Source: Herbaspirillum hiltneri N3 (lineage in GTDB: Bacteria; Pseudomonadota; Gammaproteobacteria; Burkholderiales; Burkholderiaceae_D). From it: a stretch of 64,000 bases of DNA. Numbering within the stretch: position 1 is the stretch's first letter; every line of letters starts with the position of its first letter. The notes under the pieces are model-generated. The model was not told the origin of the DNA. It did not search any database and worked only from the letters and a program-made list of their open reading frames with translations. The translations under genes and the position numbers were made by a program. Of the stretch, positions 36,385-45,963 are shown in pieces. The DNA is taken from positions 2,418,001 through 2,482,000 of the forward strand of contig NZ_CP011409.1 of assembly GCF_001267925.1 (NCBI RefSeq). The letters run 5' to 3'.

Positions 36385-36709
36385 ATCGAAGCATCTCCGT
36401 CTGCTGTCTTGATTCCAACTGCTGATATCGTTTTCAGCGACATCGCTGCGCGCGGCGCGGTCGCGTGAAGGCAACGATGCCGAGCATTGAGCGGCCGGAA
36501 TGTTAACAATTAAATAATTTGAATTAAGGTCCAATGCAAAGACGAAAGCGCAAAACACGGAAGATGCGCGGTTAAGCTCGCGTTACACGATTGATTAAGC
36601 TCTGGTTAACTGCCAAAATATTGCCTGGCTTCAAAGAAAATGAAATGCCGGGACTGTTCGCAGTTATTCGCAGTTCCGGCCGATATAGAAAATATGGGGA
36701 GATGCGCAA
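36385..36709 (+). other. AT-rich upstream region of the export cluster
   Basis: A 325-nt non-coding gap precedes the TolC-like gene. The part from about 36495 to 36620 is clearly more AT-rich than its surroundings (TTAACAATTAAATAATTTGAA, TTGATTAAGC) and probably holds the cluster promoter. A GGGAGA ribosome binding site lies about 11 nt before the ATG at 36710. I see no small gene here. Confidence 0.6.
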
Positions 36710-38278
36710 ATGCAGCATGCGTTGGGGAAGCGGGTATCCGCTATCGGGACAAATTATTCGTCGCTGGCCAAGACCGCGGCAAGCGGTGCCATCGGCCTGC
36801 TGATACTCAGCGGCTGCTCAACGCTGGACATCGACTCGGCGCGACTTTCAACATCGGAGATTCGCTCCACTCTCGCCGAGGATCGCGCCGCGCTGACCCG
36901 TGATGTGGCTCCCTTGAGCGGCCCGCTGACCTTGAACGAAGCAATTGCCCGCGCCATCAAGTACAACGCCGATCGCCGCTATCGGGCCATGGAAGAAGCT
37001 GTCGCCATGGGGACGTTCGAAGCCGGCCAGTTCGACATGCTGCCCAAGCTGGTTGCTTCCGCCGGTTATCGTAGCCGCAACAATGACCTGATTACCCGCA
37101 GCACCGATTCAGTGACCGGCGCGCCTTCATTGGCCAATCCTTACATTTCTTCCAGCCGCACTGCCGTCACTACCGATGTCGGCATCTCCTGGAGCCTGCT
37201 CGACTTTGGACAGAGTTATTACGCAGCCCGCCAAAATGCCGATCGCGTCCTGATTGCCGGGGAACGTCGACGCAAGGCGCTGCACAATCTGATCCTGGAT
37301 GTGCGCACGGCCTATTGGCGCGTCGTCGCGGCACAAAAACTGATGCCTCTGCTGCGCACCACCATCACTGAATCCGAGCTGGCGCTGAAGGATGCGCGCA
37401 AGGCCGAAGCGGACCGCATCCGGTCGCCCCTGGAGCCGCTGCGTTATCAGCGCCAACTGCTGGAAAATTTGCGCCTGCTCGAAACCATAGAACAGGAACT
37501 CTCGGCTGCGCGCATTGAATTGGCGACGCTGACAGCGATACCTCTGACCGTTGACTACACGGTCGTCGATCAGGCCGGCGACATCAATACGGCATGGCTT
37601 GGCCAACCGATGGACAAACTGGAAGAAGTGGCATTGCTGCGCAATCCCGATTTGCGCGAAGGCATCTACAACGCCCGCATCGCGCAACAGGAAACCCGGC
37701 GTACGCTGCTCAAATTTTTCCCCGGCTTGTCGTTCAATTACGGCTACAAGCGTAGCGACGACGATTATCTGATTCATCAGAACTGGACCGAAGCGGGTGC
37801 GCAGATCTCATTCAATCTGCTGGGCTTGCTGTCTGCGCCTGCGCAAATGCGTCTGGCCGATGCGGGGGTCGCACTGGCGGATCAGCGCCGCATGGCGATA
37901 CAGATGGCTGTGCTGAGCCAATTGCACATCGCGCGATTGCAATACGCGAATACGGCTCAACAGTACGAGCGCTCTGACGCCATTGCGCAAGTCGATGTGC
38001 GTCTTGCTCAGCACATCGCCAATCAGGCCAGTGCGGAAAAACAATCGACGCTGGACAGAATTTCGCAACAGAGCGCCGCGGTGCTGTCCCAATTGCGTCG
38101 CTACCAGGCCTTGTCGAACGCGCAAGCGGCGGCATCACGCCTGCAAGCGACATTGGGTATGGAACCTTCTGTGGACGCGACATCGGACATGCCGTTGGAG
38201 GCATTGACGGCGGCCGTCGACAAATCCCTGCAGGCGTGGAATCAGGGTGTCTTGCCGGAACCAGAGAGTCGTCCATGA
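36710..38278 (+). CDS. TolC-like outer-membrane efflux lipoprotein
   Basis: A 522-residue TolC-family protein. The N-terminus has a hydrophobic signal with a lipobox (LLILSGCS, Cys near residue 41), so the protein is probably lipidated like NodT/OprM-type channels. Two long helical repeats follow, with ALTRDVAPLSGPLTLNEAIARAIKYN opening the first and GVALADQRRMAIQMAVLSQL in the second. It would form the trimeric outer-membrane and periplasmic tunnel of a secretion or efflux machine. It is the first gene of the 36.7-48.1 kb cluster and overlaps the next by four bases (ATGA). Confidence 0.88.
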   Translation: MQHALGKRVSAIGTNYSSLAKTAASGAIGLLILSGCSTLDIDSARLSTSEIRSTLAEDRAALTRDVAPLSGPLTLNEAIARAIKYNADRRYRAMEEAVAMGTFEAGQFDMLPKLVASAGYRSRNNDLITRSTDSVTGAPSLANPYISSSRTAVTTDVGISWSLLDFGQSYYAARQNADRVLIAGERRRKALHNLILDVRTAYWRVVAAQKLMPLLRTTITESELALKDARKAEADRIRSPLEPLRYQRQLLENLRLLETIEQELSAARIELATLTAIPLTVDYTVVDQAGDINTAWLGQPMDKLEEVALLRNPDLREGIYNARIAQQETRRTLLKFFPGLSFNYGYKRSDDDYLIHQNWTEAGAQISFNLLGLLSAPAQMRLADAGVALADQRRMAIQMAVLSQLHIARLQYANTAQQYERSDAIAQVDVRLAQHIANQASAEKQSTLDRISQQSAAVLSQLRRYQALSNAQAAASRLQATLGMEPSVDATSDMPLEALTAAVDKSLQAWNQGVLPEPESRP

Positions 38279-39078
38279 TTTCAGCCTTACACGGTGGGCG
38301 CGGCCGGCTGGCATTTGCCTATGCGTTTTCCTGTGCGTTTACACTGCTTGCATCAACTGGCTACGCCGCTGCGCCGCAGGCCTCAGCCGGATCTGCAACC
38401 GGATCAGCCCTCGAAAATCGCGAAATCCGCGCCCAATTGGCGCCACGCCGTTACACCACGTTGGCGGCTGAAATCGGCGCCAAGATCAATCGCTTGCCAT
38501 TGGTCGAAGGTGCTGCATTCAAGCAAGGACAGGTGCTGGTGCAATTCGACTGCATGTTGCAGCAGGCCCAGCTGGCGAAAGCCAACGCTGCATTGATGGC
38601 CGCCGATGCCACGTGGCGCGGGAATCAAAAACTGGCTGAGCTCAATTCGGTCGGAAAGATGGAACTCGAGGTGTCGAAGGCCGAAGCGCTCAAGGCGCAA
38701 GCCGAAGTCGCCGCCAACCGGACGCTGATCGGGAAATGCCAGATTTCCGCGCCATTCGCCGGTCGCATCGCCGAGCAAAAGGTGCGGGAACAGCAATACG
38801 TGCAGCCCGGCCAGGGACTGATGGAAATCATTGACGACAGTCAGCTGGAACTGGAATTCATCGTCCCTTCGCGCTGGCTTGCGTGGCTGCGCAATGGTGC
38901 GGCGTTCCAGGTCAACATTGACGAAACCGGCAAGACTTATCCAGCCAAGGTGCTGCGCATCGGTGCGCGCGTCGATCCGGTCAGCCAGTCCGTCAAGCTG
39001 ACCGCGGTGATTGACGGCCACTTCAGTGAGTTGATTGCCGGCATGAGCGGCAAAGTCCTGATCGCACCACCACGCTAG
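38275..39078 (+). CDS. Short HlyD/RND-type periplasmic adaptor
   Basis: A 267-residue periplasmic adaptor. A signal peptide (about 10-35, ending TGYAAA) is followed by a barrel-sandwich hybrid: KINRLPLVEGAAFKQGQVLVQFD, a short helical hairpin (LAKANAALMAADATW to ALKAQAEVAANR), and ISAPFAGRIAEQKVREQQYVQPG. Such proteins join an inner-membrane partner to TolC. It is shorter than HlyD of type I secretion and has no inner-membrane anchor apart from the signal. ATG overlaps the stop of the TolC-like gene (ATGA), so translation is probably coupled. Confidence 0.87.
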   Translation: MISALHGGRGRLAFAYAFSCAFTLLASTGYAAAPQASAGSATGSALENREIRAQLAPRRYTTLAAEIGAKINRLPLVEGAAFKQGQVLVQFDCMLQQAQLAKANAALMAADATWRGNQKLAELNSVGKMELEVSKAEALKAQAEVAANRTLIGKCQISAPFAGRIAEQKVREQQYVQPGQGLMEIIDDSQLELEFIVPSRWLAWLRNGAAFQVNIDETGKTYPAKVLRIGARVDPVSQSVKLTAVIDGHFSELIAGMSGKVLIAPPR

Positions 39079-39164
39079 TATCTGCGCGCGTTCAATTGAA
39101 TTGTTCAGTCGCGATCGTTTCAATTGTTCAATCGTTCCAAACGCCCCTCACATAGGAGCACGCC

Positions 39165-42100
39165 ATGAACCAGTTGATTTCTTCCCTGCGTCGCGCTGCC
39201 GCCGATGCCGCTGTTGCTGCTGTTGCCGATACTGATAAGCCAGCCGTCCGTCGGCCGCTGCGGCATGCATCGCAATTGCTGTCGCTGGAACAACGCTTCA
39301 TGTTTGACGGCGCTGTCGCCGACGCAGCACACGCCGCCCAGGCGCATGACAGCGCGCCGCCGCCAGTGCCGCCGGCAGTCACGGTGCGAGCCGCCGATCC
39401 GGCCAAGGACGAGGGCAAGAAAGAGGTGGTACTGGTCGACACCTCCGTCGCCAATTACAAGAGCCTGGAAGCCGGCGTCCGCGATGGCGTAGGCATCGTC
39501 GAGTTCGACGGCAGCAAGGACGGCCTGGCGCAGATCGCGCAATGGGCGGCCACGCAAAACGGACTGGATGCAATCCACATCCTCTCGCATGGCTCGGAAG
39601 GTGTAATCAACCTCGGCACGGCGCGGTTGGATGAAGCGACGCTGGGAACCGCCACCACCCAGGCTGAACTGGCGCAACTTGGCCAGGCCCTGACCGCCGA
39701 CGGCGACTTGCTGTTGTACGGCTGCGATGTCGCCGCCGGCGACAACAACACGCTGATCGCCGATCTGGCGCAGGTCACCGGCGCCGATGTCGCGGCGTCG
39801 CGCGACGCCACCGGCGCGGCAGCCATCGGCGGCAACTGGACGCTCGAAGCGCATGCCGGCAAGATCGACACCAAAGCGCTCGACATCGCCGACTATCAGG
39901 GCCTGCTCACCTTGATTACCTTGTCCGGCAGCGACGCCGACTACACCTCGACCACCATCGTCAAGCAGGTCAACGGCCAGAACATCACGTTTTCCGGCGG
40001 CGCCAGCGCCGGCGGCCTGGGCATTGACGGCACCTATGGCACGGACGGGTTGTACGCCTATCAAGGCCCGACCAATGAAGTCAAACTGACGATCACAATC
40101 GGTTCCGGCTACAGCTTCGACATCAGCTCGTTCGATGTCGGCGTCCTGACCGGCTCGCTGAGGATAGACTTTACGTATGCCGACAATACAACCGACACGC
40201 TGACAGTCAACTCGCTGGCCAACGGCTGGCAGACCGTGCTCAATTCCAGCCTGAGCAAACAGATCAACGACGTCAAGCAGGTGGTGTTCAGTTCCGGCGA
40301 TTTCGGGCTGTTCCAGAATTTCGACATCACTGACGTCAAGGCTGTGCTGCACCCGCCCACGGTCACGGTCAACAGCGCCAGCCTGTCGGCCGACACCGGC
40401 ACCAGCAGCAGCGACTTCATCACCAAGACCGCCGCGCAAACCATCAACGGCACGCTGTCGACCAACCTGAGCACGGGCGAAAAGGTTCAAGTGTCGTATG
40501 ACAACGGCAGCAGCTGGACCGATGCCACCAGCTACACGGTCGGCTCCAGCAGCTGGAGCACCACCACCACGCTGGCCGGCAGCAGCACCTTCCAGGCGCG
40601 CGTCACCAATAGCGACGGCTCCAGCACCGCCTACACGCACAGCTACGCGCTGGACACCACGGCGCCCACCACCAGCTTCAGCGGCATCGCGCTGTCAGCC
40701 GACACCGGCAGCAGCGGCAGCGACTTCATCACCAAGACTGCGGCCCAGACCATCACGGCCACCCTGAGCACAACGCTGACCGCCGGTGATGTCGTCTACG
40801 GCTCTCTGGATAACGGCGCCACCTGGACCGACATCACCAGCAAGGTGTCCGGCACCACGCTGACCTGGAACGGCGCCACCCTGGGCGCCGGCAGCAGCTC
40901 CATCGCGTTCAAGGTGACCGACGCAGCCGGCAACGACAGCAGCCTGAGCTCCCATAGCTATACGCTGGACACCACCGCGCCCACCACCACTGTGGCCACG
41001 GCGGCCTTCTCCAACGACAGCGGCACCTCGTCGTCCGACTTCGTCACCAATACGGCGGCGCAGGACCTGAGCGGCACGCTGTCGGCCAACCTGGCCGTCG
41101 GCGAGACGGTGCTGGTATCGCTCGACAACGGTTCGACCTGGACCACCGCCACCACCACCGTGGGCCAGAACACCTGGTCGCTGGCCGGGCGCACGCTCAC
41201 CGCCAGCAACACCCTCAAGGTCAAGGTCAGCGACACCGCCGGCAACGACGGCAGCGTATTGAGCCAGGCCTACGTCTACGACACCACGGCGCCGACCATC
41301 GCCTTCAACAGCCTGGCGCTGTCGGCCGACACCGGCGGCAGCAACAGCGACTTCATCACCAAGACTGCGGCCCAGACCATCACGGCCACCCTGAGCACCA
41401 CACTGGCCGCCGGCGACATCGTCTACGGTTCGCTGGACAACGGCGCCACCTGGACCGACATCACCAGCAAGGTCAGCGGCACCGCCCTGAGCTGGAACGG
41501 CGTCACGCTGACCGGCAGCAGCACGTTGCAGCTAAGGGTCGTCGACGCCGCCGGCAACAGCGGCAGCGCCAAGACCCAGGCCTACACGCTCGACACCAGC
41601 ACCCCGGCCACGCCCGGCACGCCGGTGCTGGCAGGAGCCAGCGACACGGGCGCCTCCGGCAGCGACGGCGTGACCAGCGACACCACGCCGACACTGAGCG
41701 GCACGGCCGAGAACGGCAGCACCGTCACCGTGTTCGACGGGGCCACGCTGCTGGGCACCGTCACCGCCGGCGCCGGCGGCTGGACCCTGACCACCGGCGC
41801 GCTGGCCGAAGGCAACCACACCATCACGGCCGTCTCCACGGACGCCGCCGGCAACGCCACGGCCGCTTCGGCCGCGCTGACCATCAACATCGACTCCACC
41901 GCGCCCACCGTCGCCTCGGTGGCCGTGCCGGCCAACGGCACCTACTACAATGGCAATCCGCTGGACTTCACCGTCAACTTCGACGAAGCCGTCACCGTCG
42001 ACACCACCGGCGGCACGCCGCGCATCGCCCTCGTGGTCGGCGCCACCACGCGCTACGCCAGCTATGTGTCCGGCTCCGGCACCAGTGCGCTGGTGTTCCG

Positions 42101-44573
42101 CTACACCGTGCCCGGCGGCGACGTCGATGCCAACGGCATCACGGTCGGCGCGCTGTCGCTCAACGGCGGCACGCTGCGCGACACCGCAGGCAACAACGCC
42201 GCGACCACCCTCAACAGCGTCGGCAGCACGGCCGGCATCAATGTCGACGGCACCAGCCCGAGCGTGACCGGCATCAGCGCCACCACTGCGGACGGCAGCT
42301 ACGCCGCCGGCCAGACCATTACCATCACGGTAGGCTTCTCCACAGCGGTGGACGTCGACACCAGCGGCGGCACGCCGACGCTGACGCTCGACAACGGCGG
42401 CGTCGCCAGCTACGCGGGCGGCTCGGGCAGCAGCACGCTGACGTTCACCTATGTGGTCGCCGCCGGGCAGAACAGCGCCGACCTCGACTACGGCTCGACC
42501 GCCGCGCTGGCGTTCAACGCTGCCACCATCACCGACGCCGGCGGCAGCCACCGGCCTGCCGACCTCACGCTGGCCACGCCGGGCACGGCCGGCTCGCTGG
42601 GCGCCAACAAGAATATCGTCGTCGACACCACCGCGCCGACCAACACCGTGGCTGGCGCCAGCTTCTCGTCCGACACCGGCAGTTCCAGCACCGACTTCAT
42701 CACCAAGACTGCGGCGCAAACCATCAGCGGCACGCTGGCGTCAAACCGGGCGGCCGACGAGCAGGTCTACGTGTCGCTGGACAACGGCGCCACCTGGACG
42801 CTGGCGACCAGCAGCGCCGGCGCCAACACCTGGTCGCTGGCCGGGCAGACGCTGTCCGGCAGCGGCACCCTGAAAGTGCGCGTCAGCGACAACGCAGGCA
42901 ACAACGGTACCGCCTACTCGCAGGCCTACGTGCTCGATACCACGGCGCCCACCACCAGCTTCAGCGGCATCGCGCTGTCGGCCGACACCGGTGCCAGCAA
43001 CAGCGACCTGATCACTAACACGGCGGCGCAGACAATCTCCGCCACGCTCAGCAGCGCCCCGGCGGCCGGCGACATCGTCTACGGCTCGCTGGACAACGGC
43101 GCCACCTGGACCGACATCACCAGCAAGGTGTCCGGCACCACGCTGACCTGGAACGGCGTCACCCTGGCCGCCAGCAACACGCTTCAACTGCGCGTGACGG
43201 ACGCCGCCGGCAACAACGGCGCCGCCACCAGCCGGGCCTACGTGCTCGACACCACCGCCCCGACCACCAGCGTGGCCAGCGTGGCCTTCTCGGCCGACAG
43301 CGGCGCCTCCGGCAGCGACTTCATCACCCGTACGGCGGCGCAAACGGTAAGCGGCACCCTGTCCTCCAACCTGGCGGCCGGCGAATCAGTGCTGGTCTCG
43401 CTCGACAACGGCGCTACCTGGAACACCGCCAACGCCACTGTCGGCAGCAATGCCTGGTCGCTGGCCGGCCAGACCCTCAACGCCAGCAACACCCTGCTGG
43501 TCAAGGTGACCGACACCGCCGGCAACGACGGCGCCGTGCTCAGCCAGGCCTACGTCTACGATACTGCGGCCACGGTAGCGACCGTCGACACGCTGCAGAC
43601 CGACAGCAGCACACCCACGTTGACCGGTAATGCCACCCTGGCCGCAGGGGAAACCATGACGGTCACTGTCGGCGGCGCTACGTATAATGTCGTTCCGGTA
43701 GCAGGGCATTGGAGCCTTGATCTGTCCACGGCCGTCCCGGCGAGCGGTGTTTTGGCGCTGCCTACGGCGCATCGTTACGAGGTGGTGGCAACCGTCACCG
43801 ATATCGCCGGCAACACGTCCAGCGACGTCAGCAGCAACGAACTCACGGTCGGAACGATTGCAACCGTTGCGCCATCGTCGCCGCTACCGCCTCCGCTGCC
43901 GGTGCAAACGCAAATCCCGCCGCCTCTCGCCATACAGACCGGAGGAGAACCGGCGTCTCCCGGACTGCCTCCAAACGAGGCAAGCATCGCGCCCATCCTC
44001 ACGCCTTCCGTCGCCTGGAGCAGTCCGTTGATGTCCGGCGTCTTCACGCTTGATTCGACTACGTTGTCCGAACCTCAGGCGCTGACCAGCGGCCGCCCGG
44101 ATCTGATTGGCAACGATGGCGTCCTGATCAGCAATACGCCTATTCCCGACCTGAACGTACGCAATAATGGTCCTATCTCTCTTCAGGTGCCCGGCGATGC
44201 CTTCTCCTACGGCGGAAATGCAAGCAGCCTGCAGTTGAACGCGACCCTGGCGGACGGCAGGCCGTTGCCGACCTGGCTCAAGTTCGATCCCTCCACTGGC
44301 CGGTTCACAGGTACGCCACCCCTCGGATTTGAAGGTACGCTGAATTTCAAGGTCAGTGCGCGCGACAGCCAGGGCCACGTCGCGGTACAGACGTTCAAGA
44401 TCGTCGTCACCAAAGAGGGACAAAACAACCAGCGCGCGCAGCTTGAGCGCGGCCAGCAGGAACCGGCGGGACGTCCCGGCCTGAACGAACAAATCAGATC
44501 GGCGCATGCGGCGGGAGCCGATCGCCTGGCCCTGTTGTCGCGTAGTCCGGCGACGACGCGATTGCGTGCATGA
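39165..44573 (+). CDS. Giant DUF4347 / Ig-like repeat surface protein
   Basis: An 1802-residue protein with AGGAG before its ATG. There is no Sec signal peptide; residues 41-50 are LEQRFMFDGA, resembling the LEPR-type motif I recall from the N-termini of very large exported proteins. Residues about 85-248 form a DUF4347 domain (HILSHGSEGVINLG, DGDLLLYGCDVAAGD). A beta-rich region to about 395 is followed by about eleven Ig-like domains to ~1560, a Pro-rich linker, and a cadherin-like/He_PIG domain (PTWLKFDPSTGRFTGTPP) near 1690-1760. No RTX nonapeptides are seen, so the usual type I C-terminal signal is lacking. Probable role: adhesin or biofilm matrix protein exported by the neighbouring proteins. 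Its stop overlaps the next start (ATGA). Confidence 0.9.
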   Translation: MNQLISSLRRAAADAAVAAVADTDKPAVRRPLRHASQLLSLEQRFMFDGAVADAAHAAQAHDSAPPPVPPAVTVRAADPAKDEGKKEVVLVDTSVANYKSLEAGVRDGVGIVEFDGSKDGLAQIAQWAATQNGLDAIHILSHGSEGVINLGTARLDEATLGTATTQAELAQLGQALTADGDLLLYGCDVAAGDNNTLIADLAQVTGADVAASRDATGAAAIGGNWTLEAHAGKIDTKALDIADYQGLLTLITLSGSDADYTSTTIVKQVNGQNITFSGGASAGGLGIDGTYGTDGLYAYQGPTNEVKLTITIGSGYSFDISSFDVGVLTGSLRIDFTYADNTTDTLTVNSLANGWQTVLNSSLSKQINDVKQVVFSSGDFGLFQNFDITDVKAVLHPPTVTVNSASLSADTGTSSSDFITKTAAQTINGTLSTNLSTGEKVQVSYDNGSSWTDATSYTVGSSSWSTTTTLAGSSTFQARVTNSDGSSTAYTHSYALDTTAPTTSFSGIALSADTGSSGSDFITKTAAQTITATLSTTLTAGDVVYGSLDNGATWTDITSKVSGTTLTWNGATLGAGSSSIAFKVTDAAGNDSSLSSHSYTLDTTAPTTTVATAAFSNDSGTSSSDFVTNTAAQDLSGTLSANLAVGETVLVSLDNGSTWTTATTTVGQNTWSLAGRTLTASNTLKVKVSDTAGNDGSVLSQAYVYDTTAPTIAFNSLALSADTGGSNSDFITKTAAQTITATLSTTLAAGDIVYGSLDNGATWTDITSKVSGTALSWNGVTLTGSSTLQLRVVDAAGNSGSAKTQAYTLDTSTPATPGTPVLAGASDTGASGSDGVTSDTTPTLSGTAENGSTVTVFDGATLLGTVTAGAGGWTLTTGALAEGNHTITAVSTDAAGNATAASAALTINIDSTAPTVASVAVPANGTYYNGNPLDFTVNFDEAVTVDTTGGTPRIALVVGATTRYASYVSGSGTSALVFRYTVPGGDVDANGITVGALSLNGGTLRDTAGNNAATTLNSVGSTAGINVDGTSPSVTGISATTADGSYAAGQTITITVGFSTAVDVDTSGGTPTLTLDNGGVASYAGGSGSSTLTFTYVVAAGQNSADLDYGSTAALAFNAATITDAGGSHRPADLTLATPGTAGSLGANKNIVVDTTAPTNTVAGASFSSDTGSSSTDFITKTAAQTISGTLASNRAADEQVYVSLDNGATWTLATSSAGANTWSLAGQTLSGSGTLKVRVSDNAGNNGTAYSQAYVLDTTAPTTSFSGIALSADTGASNSDLITNTAAQTISATLSSAPAAGDIVYGSLDNGATWTDITSKVSGTTLTWNGVTLAASNTLQLRVTDAAGNNGAATSRAYVLDTTAPTTSVASVAFSADSGASGSDFITRTAAQTVSGTLSSNLAAGESVLVSLDNGATWNTANATVGSNAWSLAGQTLNASNTLLVKVTDTAGNDGAVLSQAYVYDTAATVATVDTLQTDSSTPTLTGNATLAAGETMTVTVGGATYNVVPVAGHWSLDLSTAVPASGVLALPTAHRYEVVATVTDIAGNTSSDVSSNELTVGTIATVAPSSPLPPPLPVQTQIPPPLAIQTGGEPASPGLPPNEASIAPILTPSVAWSSPLMSGVFTLDSTTLSEPQALTSGRPDLIGNDGVLISNTPIPDLNVRNNGPISLQVPGDAFSYGGNASSLQLNATLADGRPLPTWLKFDPSTGRFTGTPPLGFEGTLNFKVSARDSQGHVAVQTFKIVVTKEGQNNQRAQLERGQQEPAGRPGLNEQIRSAHAAGADRLALLSRSPATTRLRA
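40359..43855 (+). repeat. Tandem Ig-like domain repeats inside the surface-protein gene
   Basis: About eleven units of 300-380 bp encode roughly 100-residue beta-sandwich domains, most ending in YxxDTTAPT. Seven units share the core DSG/DTG-xSxSDFIT-xTAAQT and SLDNGATW (units starting near 40359, 40666, 40981, 41288, 42637, 42948, 43258). Units near 41599, 41905, 42256 and 43570 are of other Ig-like subtypes. Some stretches, such as ACCAGCTTCAGCGGCATCGC at about 40671 and 42955, are identical in DNA, so the array can change length by recombination. Confidence 0.85.
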
Positions 44574-45958
44574 ATCCGGGCCCGGTCTTCAATCCTCTGC
44601 TGGCCCTGCTGGAACTAGCACAAAGTGCGCGCGCGGCGAGCAGCCCGAACGAGCTGGCCTTCCTCGCCGTCAATGACAGCCGCACCCTGGCGCCTTACCG
44701 CCAGGCCGCACTGTGGTTTGGTGCCGGCGGTGTTCACACCCTGTCCGGCGTGGTCGCGGTCGAGGCCAACGCGCCCTATGCGCAATGGATCGACCAGTTT
44801 TGCCGCGCGCTTGCCGAGCAGCATGACGCGAATACGCCGCTCGCGGTCGAAGCCGCGCGGCTGCCGCCCAAAGTCACCGCCGCCTGGGACGAATGGCTGC
44901 CTCCTTGCGTCACATGGATACCCCTGAACAGAACCGGGCGCGTAACTGAAGACCGGTCCGGTACCTCCGGCCAGGCCGGCTTGCTGCTGGCGGGCGATCT
45001 GGCGCTGTCGGCCGAGCAGTTGGCGTCGCTGTCGGAATGGATGGACATCTGGCAACACGCCTGGCGCGCCCTGCATCGCGGACCGCGCTGGTCGCTGGCG
45101 GCCTTGCCGACTTATCTGCGCAATTGGTGGAACGCTTCCTTGCCATCCTTGCGCTGGCGTCGCCGCGCCGCGGTCGCGGTCGCCGTACTGGGCGTATTGC
45201 TGTTCCCGGTGCACCTGACGGTGCTGGCTCCGGGTGAACTGGTTCCTGCCAATCCTGCCACCATCCGCGCGCCGCTCGACGGCGTCATCGCCAACTTCAC
45301 CGTCCGTCCCAATCAGTCGGTCGCGTCCGGCCAGGCACTCTTTTCTTTCGACCAGGCGCCGATCGACAGCAAGCTCGATGTCGCGCGCGAAGCGCTGTCC
45401 ACCGCCCAAGCGGAATATCGGCAGGCAGCGCAGATCGTGCTCAACGATCCCCGCGCCAAAGCGCAACTGGCGGGGCTGCTGGGCAAGGTCGCTGAAAAGC
45501 AGGCGCAGGCCGCCTTCCTCGAGGGCCAGGCTCAGCGCTCGAAAGTACTGGCGCCGCAAGCCGGCATCGCCTTGTTCGACGACCCGTCCGAGTGGATCGG
45601 ACGCCCGGTGCAAACCGGCGAACGCATCATGCAGATCGCGGCTCCCAATGACGTGGAGATCGAAGCCTGGGTGCCTCTGGGCGACGCGATTCCCCTGCCG
45701 GACCAGGCGCCGCTGCATCTGTATCTGGCATCGGCGCCATTGACGCCGCTCTCCGGCACGCTGCGCTATATGGGACATCGCGCAACAGCGCGTCCCGACG
45801 GCACTTATGCCTATCGCGTGCGCGCCAAGATCGACGCCGCGACTGACCAGCGCATCGGCCTGAAAGGAACCGCAAAGCTGGTGGGCGACCGCGTGCCCCT
45901 CGTCTACTGGATATTGCGGCGGCCATTGGCGAGCATTCGCCAGTTCCTCGCCGTGTAA
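44570..45958 (+). CDS. HlyD-family membrane adaptor with cytosolic N-terminal domain
   Basis: A 462-residue protein. Residues 1-195 form a soluble, probably cytosolic domain of GAF-like appearance (ELAFLAVNDSRTLAPYRQAALWF). One transmembrane helix lies at about 198-217 (AAVAVAVLGVLLFPVHLTVL), and a periplasmic HlyD-type barrel-sandwich domain with a short helical hairpin follows (NPATIRAPLDGVIANFTVRPN; KVLAPQAGIALFDD). It would bridge the inner membrane and TolC, and the cytosolic part could sense or receive substrate. It overlaps the surface-protein stop (ATGA) and is 5 nt upstream of the M50 gene. Confidence 0.85.
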   Translation: MNPGPVFNPLLALLELAQSARAASSPNELAFLAVNDSRTLAPYRQAALWFGAGGVHTLSGVVAVEANAPYAQWIDQFCRALAEQHDANTPLAVEAARLPPKVTAAWDEWLPPCVTWIPLNRTGRVTEDRSGTSGQAGLLLAGDLALSAEQLASLSEWMDIWQHAWRALHRGPRWSLAALPTYLRNWWNASLPSLRWRRRAAVAVAVLGVLLFPVHLTVLAPGELVPANPATIRAPLDGVIANFTVRPNQSVASGQALFSFDQAPIDSKLDVAREALSTAQAEYRQAAQIVLNDPRAKAQLAGLLGKVAEKQAQAAFLEGQAQRSKVLAPQAGIALFDDPSEWIGRPVQTGERIMQIAAPNDVEIEAWVPLGDAIPLPDQAPLHLYLASAPLTPLSGTLRYMGHRATARPDGTYAYRVRAKIDAATDQRIGLKGTAKLVGDRVPLVYWILRRPLASIRQFLAV

Positions 45959-45963
45959 ACATC

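Noticed and set aside
39120..40640. Minus-strand frame opposite the surface-protein gene
   Set aside because: Shadow of the repeat-coding strand; no motif, and it crosses the ribosome binding site of the real gene.
40359..43855. Possible CRISPR-like or satellite repeat array
   Set aside because: Units are 300-380 bp and encode Ig-like domains in one frame; no short palindromic repeats with spacers are present.
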